From Phoenix dactylifera (taxonomy: Eukaryota > Streptophyta > Magnoliopsida > Arecales > Arecaceae), in NCBI RefSeq assembly GCF_009389715.1, contig NC_052395.1:2294001-2358000 (forward strand): a stretch of 64,000 nucleotides of DNA, written 5' to 3'. Below the pieces are notes generated by a model. That model made no database searches. It was not told the DNA's origin and saw nothing but the letters and a program-made list of their open reading frames with translations. Positions 34,001 through 46,200 of this stretch are shown piece by piece (positions within the stretch are counted from its first letter, which is position 1; each line of letters begins with the position of its first letter). Made by a program: the position numbers and the translations under genes.

Positions 34001-37000
34001 ACACCACATGGTATGTTACTGTACTCATTTCTTTGGCAGGGGGAAAAGACAGGCACAAAAGAGATTATGACCATACAAACTGAAACACAAATCCATTTAA
34101 GTTCTTGTGCATTGCCAGCCTTGCATCTTTCTCTTCATTATAACCGGATGAATTTCCATCGGTGGTAAGATGGGAACCATCTTGCTACCCTTCATAATAA
34201 TTTGACTCTTCATCTCCGAGAACATTATTATCATATGTTCGGTTCTCATTCTTTATTGTGAGGCTGCAACTTTTTTATGATGAACCATAAGAGAGTGTCC
34301 TCATCTTATACTCTAAAGATATTCCTGCTACCCTATCATGGTTTCAACTGTGGCAATCCTTTTTATTTTCCCTATTTAGTATCTACTTGCGTCCATCATA
34401 AAAGATAGCAAGATGAGTTCTAGCTTTAGACATCTGTATGAAACTCCTTTTAAGGCTTTTTCCCTTTTTTTGTCTTCCTAATAACCATGATCAACCATTT
34501 TTTATGCCATGAATTTATTGTCTCACTTTAATTGTTATTTACGGCTCTGTCAGGCTCTTGGAACTTTACAATGGCCTTTATTTGCACTATCAATCTTAGT
34601 GTTATATCTTAATTTGCTGCTGCTGCTGTTGTTGCAGTTGAAATGATGAGTGAACTATTGCCTTTTGTCAATATCTAATCCCTCCTATCAACTATGCTTT
34701 ATGCAACAGGGTCCCTGCCTCTCCCCTGGCCCATACGAATGAAGATTGCTCTGGGTGCTGCGAGGGGCCTTGCTTTTCTTCATGAGGAAGCAGAAAGACC
34801 AGTGATATATCGTGACTTTAAAACATCCAACATTCTATTAGATGCGGTATGTAACAAGTTTTATATCTCTTTTCATTTATTAATATGATTATTTATGAGA
34901 ATGTGCTCTTCTAGGACTATAATGCAAAGCTTTCAGACTTCGGGCTTGCTAAGGATGCTCCGGATGGTGATAAAACTCATGTGTCAACACGAGTGATGGG
35001 AACATATGGATATGCAGCTCCAGAGTATGTAATGACAGGTGAGTCATCCTTGAATTGTTACTGATTTTTGTTAGTATCACTCTAAACTTTGTCATTTGCT
35101 TCTTTTTTTTTAAAAAAGATTTTACGGTTTAATGTATTAAAAAGGTCAGAGCAGGCTAATCAGTATATGCTGCAATATAATATCCTATTATGCTTGATTT
35201 GGTCTTGCCTCTATTGTTTTTTAAGTTTTCTCAAGTGTTCAAGTTCTGTATGCTTTCAATAAACTTGCTTTGTTCTCATGCTTTGGTAAGGCATGGTTTT
35301 CTTCGAATTCAATTTACTAAGTGCATACTACATTGATTGCCTACACGATTCATGTAATGTACCAAAGGAAAAAAGTTGATTTACCAACAGTAAGATTCCA
35401 TTGTAGGGTATCAGGAAATAGAAGGCTACATTCTACATTCATGCTGATGCCATTTTGTTTACCAAGTATATACCATGCTGATTACCTACATGATTCATTT
35501 AATGTACCAAAAGTAAGATTTAATTCATCATAGAATATCAGCAAATATCAGACTGCATGATGCATTCATGTTGATGCTATTATTGTTTTCTGAGTGCTGC
35601 ATCAGAGTATTATATTTTATGTTGCTTATATCCCAGCCTTCAGTTTGTCGGGCAATTTGTTCATTGTCTGTACTCTGTAACAATCCAGACGAACATCATT
35701 TGAATATTTGCTTGTCTCGTGTTACTTAAAGCAACTTCATGGCTTCCATTGAACTTTGTGGAAATTAAAGCAGTGTCAGTGGGCAAGCTTGTAACTTACG
35801 TACAGGATGAATTGCTTAACCAATCCTAGTTTCTGTCCTAGTCTCTTGTCAGAGACGTGGTTTTCTTTTTCTATCTAGGACATATTAGTTATGTTGGAGA
35901 GAAATTTGCCATGCGAAAGGGGAGATAAAATTTTCAACTGTCAGTCTCTTTAGACTTGCACTTGCATTCCACTTCCTGGATCTCCCTATTTCTATGTATT
36001 CAGGATGCTTCTAGTGGTCTTATTAATCTGAAAAATTCAGGCAACTTTCGTTAGTAATGATCTGATAGTGTTATTAAATTTCAAATGAGAAATTCAAAAT
36101 ATATAGGTCAGAATTGTTTTTGCAGGTGAAGTATTAATAGTGAAAGAAATACTGACTTGACTTTTATGGCTAGATGGATACGGCTAGTAGTTGGTAAGTA
36201 TTGGTATATTGGAGTAGAGTTACTGCAGACTATGAGGTAGATGGGGGCTGGAAACTTAGTAATGTTGTATCTTTGTACGTTCTTAAAATTGAGTGACTGG
36301 AGCTGAGTTCCATTACTACAAAATTGTGATAAAATACTACTTGGGTGGGACCATTAGGCGGAAGCTACAACATTTGTTCTGATCTGTGAGTGTGGTCTTA
36401 AATTTTGTGGCGCTGTGGATGATTCTTCTTGAAAAGCTAACATAAGGGTTATTGGAGGCTAGACATTTCAAAAGCTTAGTGAGGTATTTAAAGGGGCACT
36501 GCCAAGGAAAGCTCTCTAGATCGTAGAAAATGGAGAAAATGTTCAGGTGGGCATGCAACTCTATTTGCAGTTTGCTCTTGCCAGTGGTTATGGTTCATGC
36601 CCTCACGGAGCTCAACACTGACTGATCCTGTTCTATTTTTTGGCATTTTGCAGTTTACTTTCTGATTTTGTCAACTTATGTGTACCTAACTTTATTTTTC
36701 CAGGACATCTGACATCAAAGAGTGATGTCTACAGTTTTGGGGTTGTGCTACTTGAAATGATGACAGGGCGAAGGTCCATGGACAAAAACCGACCAAATGG
36801 CGAGCACAACCTGGTGGAGTGGGCACGCCCCCATCTAGGAGAAAGACGACGCTTCTTCAGACTTATAGATCCTCGCCTAGATGGCAACTTCTCAATCAAA
36901 GGTGCCCAGAAAGCTGCCCAGCTGGCACATGCCTGCCTCAGTCGTGATCCCAAGTCCAGGCCCTTAATGAGCGATGTAGTGGAAGTGCTCAAACCATTAA

Positions 37001-37215
37001 TAAACCTCAAAGACATGGCAAGCTCTTCGTACTTGTTTCAGTCAATGCAAGCAGAACGTGCTGCAGCAAACAGCAATAACCAGACTGGAAGAAATGGTTT
37101 GAAACCACATGCTTCATTTCCAAGATATGGGCACCAGCCTGTAAGAACCCTCTCTAATGGTTCACATCCTTCTCCATACCGCCAGTCGCCAAAGGCCAAT
37201 GACAAACAACCATGA
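26841..37215 (+). CDS. Receptor-like cytoplasmic kinase, subfamily VII (PBL34/35/36-like)
   Basis: Six coding exons: 26841-27033, 32851-33191, 33302-33437, 34710-34846, 34915-35038 and 36704-37215. They total 1,443 bp, 480 residues plus stop, with every junction GT-AG and in frame. Residue 2 is Gly (MGLC), a likely N-myristoylation site with a nearby Cys for palmitoylation. A basic Lys-rich stretch and a Ser-rich linker precede the kinase domain. The domain shows GEGGFG (from 133), the VAVK lysine (164), YRDFKTSN (catalytic D259), DFG (277-279), [18 protein letters not shown] and [13 protein letters not shown]. The order and the N-terminal GCWIKC... segment closely match PBL34 of Arabidopsis (about 490 residues). 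Such kinases relay immune signals from membrane receptor kinases. The first intron is 5.8 kb. Confidence 0.95.
27330..29530. repeat. Ancient five-unit tandem repeat in RLCK intron 1
   Basis: A diverged block recurs with a CATGCATTATTAA-like anchor near 27462, 28023, 28429, 28890 and 29431, followed each time by a GGGGAAGTTGGA(G/A)-like segment and, in most units, a preceding TTTGTCATATGTTTG-like segment. Steps are 406-561 bp. Similarity is weak but ordered, which fits an old tandem expansion. Confidence 0.6.
29103..29287. mobile_element. GGTACC-rich foldback repeat, copy 1
   Basis: About 185 bp dense in CGGTAC/GTACCG words. The ends CAAGATATGTCGTATCGG and CAAGATTCGCCGTCTCGG (right end, reverse complement) form imperfect inverted repeats. 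Located in RLCK intron 1. Confidence 0.65.
30602..31581. mobile_element. hAT-type non-autonomous element A
   Basis: A 980-bp insert is flanked by a perfect 8-bp duplication ATTATATA (30594-30601 and 31582-31589), the hAT signature. Ends are TAAACTTGAGCACA and, from the right, TAGACCTGTGCAAA. Subterminal DNA is dense in GGCC/AGCC words. The interior holds two copies of a G-run plus (GA)n segment (30951-31046 and 31047-31098). It also holds a stretch (31100-31300) that is open on the minus strand, which may be captured host DNA. Lies in RLCK intron 1. Confidence 0.8.
30985..31098. repeat. (GA)n microsatellites with G-runs
   Basis: Two (GA)n tracts, 30985-31040 and 31079-31096, each preceded by a run of 9-12 G. 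The ORFs that read Arg-Glu repeats here are artefacts of the repeat. Confidence 0.9.
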
Positions 37216-37920
37216 GCACATATATTCCTGTAAGTTATTCCGAGGAATTGGAGATCTTGAATGGCGAGAAGTGTGCAGGACTGTGGTGATCTCTGTGTTG
37301 TATGTCTGGTGATAAGAAGTCTGAGGGCTGCTGGGGATAAAGGTTGATGGAGGTGTGGGGGGACTGGAGTCAACCTTTGTTGGTTACAAGTTACCTCAAA
37401 AGAATGACTCTGAAGATATTTATAATTTGATGCTTCCATTGTCTTTTGTCTTGTTATAGTAATTGTCAGTTGCTTGATATAGTCAATTGAGTTGAAGGAG
37501 GTTTTACAGTGTTATCAGGTTTGTTCTCGGGGCTTGAAGAGTTTGTGAATGATTCAGACTGAAGAATCATGGGGAATGTTCCTATTTTTCCCTATTTCTT
37601 TTCTTTTTTCTTTTTTAAAGCCTCTCTGTAATTTTTATCAAGCTTAAAGTGATAGATCATCGGTTATACTTTCCTTTCTACATACTAGGACGAGTTGGTC
37701 CATCAGCACAATGCTGGGAAAAAAATGATTACTTGGTAGTTGGTCATAGTTCTGTGGTCAGGTTGATCCTGGAATGAATGGCATAGCATGTTGCGGCCTT
37801 AGGCCTTTCTAAGGCCACCGGAGCTGCCCTATCTATTAAGGTCTTGCTGCTGAATGGCTGATAAAAGATCAGGTTGGATGCTCATCTGGCCAGTCATACT
37901 TCAGATTCTTGTTTTTTGCA
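37216..37920 (+). other. 3' flank of the RLCK gene
   Basis: Probable 3' UTR followed by intergenic DNA. No strong poly-A signal could be fixed and no further gene is seen. Confidence 0.4.
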
Positions 37921-38412
37921 AAGAATGGTCGAGCCGCTGACAACTCCCCAGGTTCACTAAAAGAGGGGTACTCCGCGAAAGATGGCTCCGCGGATCTTCA
38001 TTTGTATCTAGATTCGTCACTGGCTTCTCACTCGTGGCAAGGCTTTTGATCGTAAGTAGAAGCAGGGCCGGACGAGGCTAACTTCCCTCCCAAGGCGGAA
38101 AGCGTGCTCTATTGCCCATCCTCATAGTAGGTTACTTTCGTTTTGTTCCAGTCCCTCACTAGGAAAAAATTCTAGCAAAATAGAAGAGCGGTTGCCGAAG
38201 AACCCAAGCAGGCAGGGACCGGCACCTTACGCGGGTCGGTCAACCGTCACAGGGAATAAGGATAGAGAAGACTACGCAAAGCACCTCAGTATACGATCGC
38301 GCGCAGTAACTGGGAGTCCTATTACACCTAAGGCCAATTTCCATTCACCAAACCCAGGTTCAATCGCTTGAATCGGTCCAACCAGGAATCGTCGAATCTC
38401 TAACGATCACAT
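37921..38412. other. Possible organelle (mitochondrial) DNA insertion
   Basis: About 490 bp of more balanced base composition, unlike the A/T-rich flanks. It has the texture of plant mitochondrial intergenic DNA (for example GGGCCGGACGAGGCTAACTT, GTATACGATCGCGCGCAGTA). No gene is recognised. The call is by resemblance only. Confidence 0.4.
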
Positions 38413-39337
38413 CTGTCACAACATGGCTCTGTCTGCTGATAAGCTAAATCATTGTCTCAAGGGCAATTTCAAGCATTCAATAAGGCAGCATGGTTGTGTC
38501 AATGAGTTACTGGAGCTACGACATGCTCTGGTCTGAAGTTGCATTCATACATTTAAAGTTAATCTTAATAGCAAAATTGTTAATTACAGTAATTCTAAGG
38601 ACATCATGTTTGATGGATATCATCTATCTATATATATACAATTTGGAGATCCGACACCGATAATCAGATCCATATAATAAATCATATAATTTGAAAATTC
38701 CCATTCGATATATTAAGTACACAAAAAATATATTATATTATATTATTTAAATTGCATAAAAAAATTTTAATCATTAAATGTGTAGATCAGGTTGTTCAAA
38801 TTATATAATTTTGTATATGTAAATAATTTAAAGATAATATATCATATTAACGGCTTGGATTGTTGATATGGGATCCTCATTGTTGCCTGATCGAATTTGG
38901 ATTCACTCACTCTTCTAACATTGTTGCTCCAGTTGATAGATTCTTGTTTCTTTTAAAGCTATTGGGCTCACATGCATTACATCTAGTGTTATTTTAATAC
39001 TGACAAAAATATGTGAATGCAGCGAACAGGTCGAAGTTTTCTATTTTATGCATGGATACTTTGGGCAGAATGAAGATATATAGAATTTTGACAAACAATG
39101 CACCAGTTTCTGGCTAGGGATCAGGCAAAGCAGTTTCTCTACTTAAAAATGTCCAAAGCCAAAAAAAAAAAAAAAAAACAAACTTCTTATGTAAGTTACA
39201 TCAATGCTCCAAAGTTTCTATTTTTCCTCGTGTTCTTTTAGTAGTATGATCTATAAACATACAAATTTGTATGGTTTCATATGGTTTCTATTTTTCCTTA
39301 CGTATGTAGCCTTTTAAGCAAAATATAGTTTCATTGC
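38413..39337. other. Intergenic, no gene seen
   Basis: A/T-rich. The part at 39015-39130 resembles 54255-54430 (GAACAG...GAAGT, GATACTTTGGGCAGA), so it is an unclassified dispersed repeat. Poly-A tract at 39162-39178. Confidence 0.5.
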
Positions 39338-39538
39338 TATCATGATATGCGGTACCGACCGGTACCAGTCCGTACCAAACATACTATATTGGTACTGAGC
39401 ATACCGGTGGGTACCGATACTGATATGTCAGGGTCAGTATGCCTAGCGTACCCCGCGTACCGTACCGTATCAACACTCGGTACGCCTATACTAGTACGCC
39501 ACCGGTATGGAGTTCGGTACTGGTACAGCGAACCTTGA
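39338..39538. mobile_element. GGTACC-rich foldback repeat, copy 2
   Basis: About 200 bp with repeated GGTACCG words. Ends ATCATGATATGCGGTACC and ATCAAGGTTCGCTGTACC (right end, reverse complement) form imperfect inverted repeats like those of copy 1. Confidence 0.65.
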
Positions 39539-40495
39539 TTGCTACAATGAAGGTCCTCTAATTTATATATTATGCTGAGAATAGATGAAGCAACGAATAT
39601 TTGCTAAGAGATATTTAATCTAAAAAATGAGCAAGCAAGTTGATCTTGAGCCAAGCCCGCCCATAGTTTGAAAGGCCAGTAGGGCTTCTCTTGTTAATGC
39701 CCCTAGTTTTAGAATTCTAGATTTGTTGGTGGAGAGATTGCAATCATAGAGTGGCCATTCAATATGTCAGTTTTTCCTCATGTCTTGTTTGGTTAGGACA
39801 AAGAAAATTTCCATTTAGCCATCCTTATTAATTCATGGTATCTCTCTAAGATTCGTTTATTCCAGAGATAACTCAAAATTTTGTTTGGTTGCGTTAAATT
39901 CGTTTATCAATTTCATTTATTACACAAATAGCAGCTAAAAGCATTCAAGAAATGTAAAAGATTAGTTTCCTTTAGGGTTTAAATTTATTCCTGATAGGGT
40001 CTTTAACTAGACTATTCTTTTAGCAAAAAGATATTCCACTTGGCAAGATAACATCAAAAGCAGCATTTTGCTGGCATTATCTTGCAATCAAATGGAGCAT
40101 AAAGTCTTATGTATTAGTTGAGCGGACATAGAAAATGACACATCATATCAACTTTCAAAAAAGTTATTCCCACTTGTTTTCTTTTCAAGTGGGAGGGGTT
40201 GTCGTGGGCGGATCATTAACATGTAGAATTTTGTACAGGAAAAGTTCCAACCACCCTTCCACTCTCACAAAAGAAGTGTCCAACCTGTATTGCTTACTTG
40301 GATTGATGCAAGTTAAATTGGCATCAAGGATTGAAAAAATTATCAGAATATTTTTTTTGATAATTTAGATAAATTAAATTATTCAAGCATGGATATATTT
40401 GTAGGAATTATCAAATTAAATATTAATCAACTGGACAAAAAGATTTGTTGAAGAATTCTAAAGAACATTCCCTAAACAAATCTTAAGCTTCTCAT
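39539..40495. other. Intergenic, no gene seen
   Basis: A/T-rich; no coding domain found. Confidence 0.5.
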
Positions 40496-40534
40496 GCTTG
40501 AGATTGGTGGCATGTTTGGCCACCAATCTCAAGC
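40496..40534. repeat. Perfect 16-bp inverted repeat (hairpin)
   Basis: Arms GCTTGAGATTGGTGGC (40496-40511) and GCCACCAATCTCAAGC (40519-40534) are exact reverse complements around a 7-nt loop. It lies roughly 300 bp upstream of the presumed first exon of the HIR gene. Confidence 0.95.
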
Positions 40535-40819
40535 TTTATTTTGGACTCAACTCCAGCTACAACTTTCTCTTGTTGTCAAATTTGGACAATTTTAAGTTTT
40601 CTTTGCCATTTTTTTTTTCTATTTTTGTTTGCTGGACTCATACTGTGAAAAAAAAAAAAAACTCATGTAGGACCTCCACGACGCTGCCAGCTCAGCTTTG
40701 CCCCAACGCTTCCGATCGGCCGCGGAGTATGTTAATACCTTTGAGTAGGAATGAAGATAACGCCAGTCTGTCAACGGTCAACACCCGGACAATTGCAAAC
40801 CGGCTATTCCCGGTTTTCG

Positions 40820-40914
40820 GAGAACTTCCGGGTTCTTGACGGAGCGAGTGAGAAGGGGCTTGGGAAGCATTGCCAATTCAATCACGGGATTCTTCCTCGC
40901 TTCCTGCTTCCGAG
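40820..40914 (+). other. Inferred 5' UTR exon of the HIR gene
   Basis: A GC-richer stretch ends in CCGAG|GTAATG, a good splice donor at 40914/40915, 2.3 kb before the coding exon whose acceptor is at 43257. Leader introns are common in this family. The exon start is not visible in the sequence. Confidence 0.4.
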
Positions 40915-41312
40915 GTAATGCGAAACCTCTTCTCTCTTTCTGCGATCTTTCTTAGGTTTTGTTCCGTCGTCTGATGAGCCAGCTAAATATGGATTTTTTT
41001 TCCGGGAAGGGGAATTCTTGCGTCTTTCTTTTGGATTGTTGTTGTTTCCTCGTGTTTTCGAGGCGATAAATTGATGCGTGGCTCTGATTGCTTTGATTCA
41101 GTGGGTTGGAAGATTGGAAATTAGGGTTTAGAGAAAGGTCGCATCGACCTGCTAGTATTAATGGTTTTGGATATGGTCCACGAGAACCGGTTCTTGATAG
41201 GTCGGGGACGTGATTTCTTGTGTCTTCCTTGATCTTGCATCTTCTACCTGGAGAAAACTTTCCAAAATTTCCACAAACTATCTGCGTAAGCAAGTTGCTT
41301 GAGATCTCCACC

Positions 41313-41590
41313 GAAATATTTTGTTTTATTATCGTTATTTGTTTAATAATTTTTCTGGGTTTCCATCTTCAGATTGGTTGGATTTAGGTTTATCCTCGGA
41401 AATCGTTTGGTAATAGAAGAAAATGACAGAATGAGAAAATTGCAGCGAAATATTTTGTTTTATTATTGTTATTTATTTTAATAATTTTTCTGGATTGCCA
41501 TCTTCAGATTGGTTGGATTTAGGTTTATCCTCCTGGAATGGCTGGAAATCGTTTGGGTGAAGGAAGAAATGAGAGGATGAGAAAATTGTT
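41313..41590. repeat. Tandem duplication (134 bp) in the HIR leader intron
   Basis: Two copies start at 41313 and 41447 with GAAATATTTTGTTTTATTAT, and both contain CATCTTCAGATTGGTTGGAT. The copies are close to identical apart from small indels. Confidence 0.85.
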
Positions 41591-42138
41591 TTGGAATTAG
41601 GGCAATGCCACCCCAGTTGCACTCACCAAGGAATTGGTGTATTAGGCCTTGGGAGTTGAAAATATCCTTCCGGAATTAAATAAAGAAATTAAGGTTGCCA
41701 GGATGGACTGTTATATGCTCTTCCAAATGTTAGGTCGCCAAATGGCCAAATGGCTATTGTATGCTTTAGTGGTCCAGGTTTTAATAGATAAAGATTAGTA
41801 TGTTCGTAGCACCTGGTATAGATTAGTATCTTGTTTTCCGGCGGCCAGCATGTTGACTTTTGAAGGATTACAAGATTTGCCAGTATTTGAAAGGTCTTTA
41901 CTGCTTTGTCATTTTGCTAATAGAATTATCCTCTCTCCCACACTATTTATTGATATAGACCAGTTTGCAATATCCGAAACCTTGTTCTAGGATAGCATTC
42001 TTGCAGCTGTTTTGAAGGTAATCTTCTGATGCCAGGGCTATCTTATCGATGCTAATTATAGTTCTCAAAATCAATTGCTTGTGATGCTATTGTCTTGAGG
42101 GTTGTAGCTTAGAACCTGCTGTGCTGTGCAAAAGGACT

Positions 42139-42363
42139 TTGGAGTGCATTTGGTTTGGGAAAAAGCAGGATCAAGGGAAGAGGCTGGAATAATTTTATTC
42201 CTGGAATAAAGCCCTCTTTTATACCATCCTGTCTTTATTCATGGATGAAACACCCTCGGCCTAGAACTGCTTCGGAAATTTTAGCCAAACAAAAACAGGA
42301 GTTCCTTGCGGAATATTCCAAAAAGAATGTGTATTCCTATTTCCTGAACCAAACACAGCCTTT
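42139..42363. mobile_element. MITE in the HIR leader intron
   Basis: Imperfect inverted ends GAGTGCATTTGGTTTGGG and AGGCTGTGTTTGGTTCAGG (right end, reverse complement) bound about 225 bp of non-coding DNA. The TTTGGTTT core resembles Tourist-type ends. No target duplication fixed. Confidence 0.5.
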
Positions 42364-43264
42364 GAGTTTCTTAAAAGGAGATGGAATTGATGAATGAAGT
42401 ATCTGATGATTATAAAATAATGATTTTTGTACTTATACTACATGTCAAGACTAGGGATGATGTGTTACTCTCTCTCTGTCTCTCTGCCTGAGAATTAAAT
42501 TTCATGTTTAGCTGTTGCTTGCTTCTTAATATGAATGTGTAACCTTGATTATCAACGATTCTGTGAAGCTATTTTCCAATCTAACATTTACAGGCTGGCA
42601 CATATTTGGTTTTAAAAGTTCGTACGAATTACATTTCCTTCACACCATATCGAGTGGTGGATGAAGGATATTGGTTTTTATGATGTGGAGATGATTATCT
42701 TGTTCCTCATATATAAACTCTGTGAAGTATTACTGCAAGTGATATCTATTTTTTTTCCACTGCTGTAGGGACATGGATTCACTGGCCTAGTTTGAGCATC
42801 TTGATATATGAGTATCAGTTGCAGCCAGTTGTTTCAGTCTATTACCGAATTTTTATTTTGCTATGTCCACAATAGATGTGCAGGATCTTAGAAATTTGAA
42901 CCATAGACTATAAAGTTCTCATAAACATATCTGATTGTAAGACTGAAGGTAACGTTATGTTTGTACCCATGCTTTTTACACAGATTGTACCCATTAGAAA
43001 TATATTTGCAATTTATAAATAGGCCATTCTGTTAGGTGGTTCTCAAATTATCACTATATCGACCAAGCATGCCCACCTAGTTGTAACTTAGCTTGCTTAA
43101 AATTTGAACATGGAAGAAGCTTGCAGTGACTGTGGATGCAGTCTAATAGGAATTGGTAAACAGCCTCCCATTGATGTCTCCAAAATACATGAACAAGGTT
43201 GATAGCATGGTCATGTCTTAAATGATTTTTTCCTTTTTTTTCTTGTACTGTCATCAGTTAAGAA

Positions 43265-46200
43265 ATGGGGCAGGCTTGTTGTTGCTTACAAGTGGACCAG
43301 TCAACTGTGGCCATCAAAGAAACTTTTGGTAGGTTCGCTGATGTGCTTGATCCTGGATTCCACTTCTTACCTTGGTGTTGCGGGCAGCAGATTGCTGGCT
43401 ACCTCTCATTGCGTGTGCAACAACTTGATGTTCGTTGTGAAACAAAGACAAAGGTGTGTTTCCCTAACTGCTCTCTTTTTTATTTATTTTTTCTTCTTTT
43501 AGTCTACACTTAATATGAAGTCTTATAGATTGCCATCATCATCATCAACATCATTGGTATAATTAGATTATGTTCTGGAAAGAAATATAGTCAAGATAAC
43601 ACTATCTTTTGCATCATTTCCTGATAAATCTTTGACATTTTGTTTAGTGTTGCCAGAGGCATGCCAAAGACACAAGGCACACCTAGGCGTCACTCTTGAG
43701 CCTTGCCTACTGCAAGGAAAAGCAAGCAAATTCAGTTGGGTGCTAAAAAGGTGTGCTGTTTGTGTGCTTTGCAGAAAAACCCACGCACGAGAAAGCATGC
43801 CTTTTCTAATCCATTAATGGTGCATCTGTAAATTTCCCTTCAAGTAATAAAGCTGCCTGGGTGGCATTTATGCTTCCCTTTTTTTAAAAAAATATCCATT
43901 AATAGTGCTTCTCTATCCATCAGAAACAGAGGATGAACTGTTCCTTCTGGTGGCCAGAGAAGTGCCTTGTCTATTTTAACACAGTGGCTGTGCTTCTTCT
44001 TCTTCTTCTTCTTCTTCATGTGTTGACCTTTGAGTTCAGATAATTGATCATTGAACACTTTTTGCTTGTTTGTAATTTGATTTTGTCGTATTTCTTATTT
44101 GGTAGTAACTATTGTGTTACTGTTGGGTTAGTTAGTTGACTTTATATTTGAGCATTTGATATTTGACATTTGACATGCCATGTCGTTTATATGCACGTAG
44201 ATCTGAAATCTAGTGCTTTTACATTTGTATTTTGTGCTGATATGTTGGTAATTCATTGTTGAATGTGTTCAATATCATATATTCATTATTATGTATATAT
44301 TTACACCATCGTGCCTCACTTTGTCAAGGTGCATGCCTGGCTTTGCACCTGGCACCTAGGCTCCAAGAAACCTTGTTGCCTTGCGCATCTTGAGCTTTTG
44401 GCAACTTTGAATCAGAGAAATATCAAAATCCAAGTGCTTCGTATAATTAAATCTTATTTGCTTATGTTCTGCATAAAGGAAAACCGTTAAAGAAAAGGCC
44501 AACTGAAATGGAGACTATGAGTGGTTTGTACTTGCATTTCATTTTTTATGGATAATTTGCTTCAAAATTAAAGTTCAAAGACAAGAAGATGCAAAATACA
44601 TGAAACATTTTTCTTGAATCAAATTAGATGTGAAGCATGAAGTGTATTCTATTAGACAAACACCATCTTATGTGATTTCACATTTATTTTTTATTTTCCT
44701 GCTCATATTAGTCTGTTATTTTTATTTCCTATTCTGCTTTTGGGTTCTGTTAGTATTGAAGGTGCAGTAAGCATTATGGATCAATTGAATCTATCAAGTC
44801 TTATGGGTAGCTTCTTGGTGTTTCAGGATAATGTGTTTGTCACTGTTGTTGCATCTATACAATACCGTGCTCTTGCTGACAAGGCATCTGATGCTTTCTA
44901 CAAACTTAGCAACACAAGGGAACAAATTCAATCTTATGTTTTTGATGGTATGATTGCATTCACCTTCTAGTGTAGTCAAACTCTTTTTTATGATATTGAA
45001 TGCCATCCCATTGGATGTTGCTGATTTTTCATATCTATGCTTAGTTATTATCTCTTGCATAAGTTAGGAAGTCAACTATAGAATTCTAGAATAATTGATT
45101 TTGTTCTTTCCTTTATAGCTTGAAGTTATCTTCTTCAATTATAATTAACAAAAATATAAATATTTATCTCTTTAGATCATTTTGTATACCCATGCATATG
45201 ACAACTGGACACTAGAGGGTGTATGATCAGTGTGCCATATATTGATCAGTAATGATCACAATCTTTTGGATGTATAGATCCCATAGTTCCCATCCGTTTT
45301 GATCTTGTATCCAATGTCCATAAATTAGCTGAGGCAACATAGATTAAGAATCATTATTCTTTCAGAGCTTACATACATATCAATTCAGATTTTAGTGGCT
45401 TGATGCACGGTGCAATTTGCACTTGATACATAGATAAGAAGAATATGAAGTATCAATGTGTATAAATGTTTTCAATGATTTAGCCTTCAGAATATACTAA
45501 ACAGTGTGAATTCCAATATCATTGTCACACCATGCACTTTGTCACTGCTTATCAGGGTGAAATGGATTACAATTAACAAGTCTAATTCCAACTTCTTGCT
45601 TGTGGCATCACAAACCCTTTTTTAGTTTTTATAAAATTTGAAATTGTTTAATATTTTTTCCGAAACAGTTTCTTTTTTTTGTCAAAATTTTGTCCTCGTT
45701 TCATGGTACGCCATATCATACTGAACCAGATGGTACGGGGCGTACCGTACCATATCGGTTCGATATCAGTACACGGTATGAGGGGCGTATTGACATAAAG
45801 ACAGGATGGCACCGATATGGGGCCCGATGCCGAGATGGCGTATTTTGCTTTATTCCCTCCCTTCTCAAACTCCTCCAAAGCATCTTTGAGCCTCTTGTCA
45901 CCAAAACTGCCTCAACTCATTTTGCTTGGTCATTACCATTCTAATTGCCTCTCCACCACTTCATGCAATTCCAACACTTGCTTCAATTTACTCTTTTTCA
46001 CTTTATCATTTCAACTTTTATCACATATTCACCCTAGCATTCTTATATGCAAGGGCCTTAAGATTCTACGCCATGTGAGATGTTAGGTCTTCTTTGATAT
46101 CTTACAATTTTTTTCTTTTAAGTCTTAAGTAAGGCTGCAAATAGGTCGGGTTGACCTGTGACCTGACCCGACCAGCTTAGACTCGATCCGACCCATTTTG

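Noticed and set aside
37921..38412. Ribosomal RNA gene fragment
   Set aside because: The texture suggested it, but no conserved rRNA core sequence could be recognised. Kept only as a possible organelle insertion.
43640..44410. MITE bounded by CACCTAGG(C) words in an HIR intron
   Set aside because: Words such as CACACCTAGGCG and GGCACCTAGGCT occur at both places, but I could not align inverted ends or find a target duplication.
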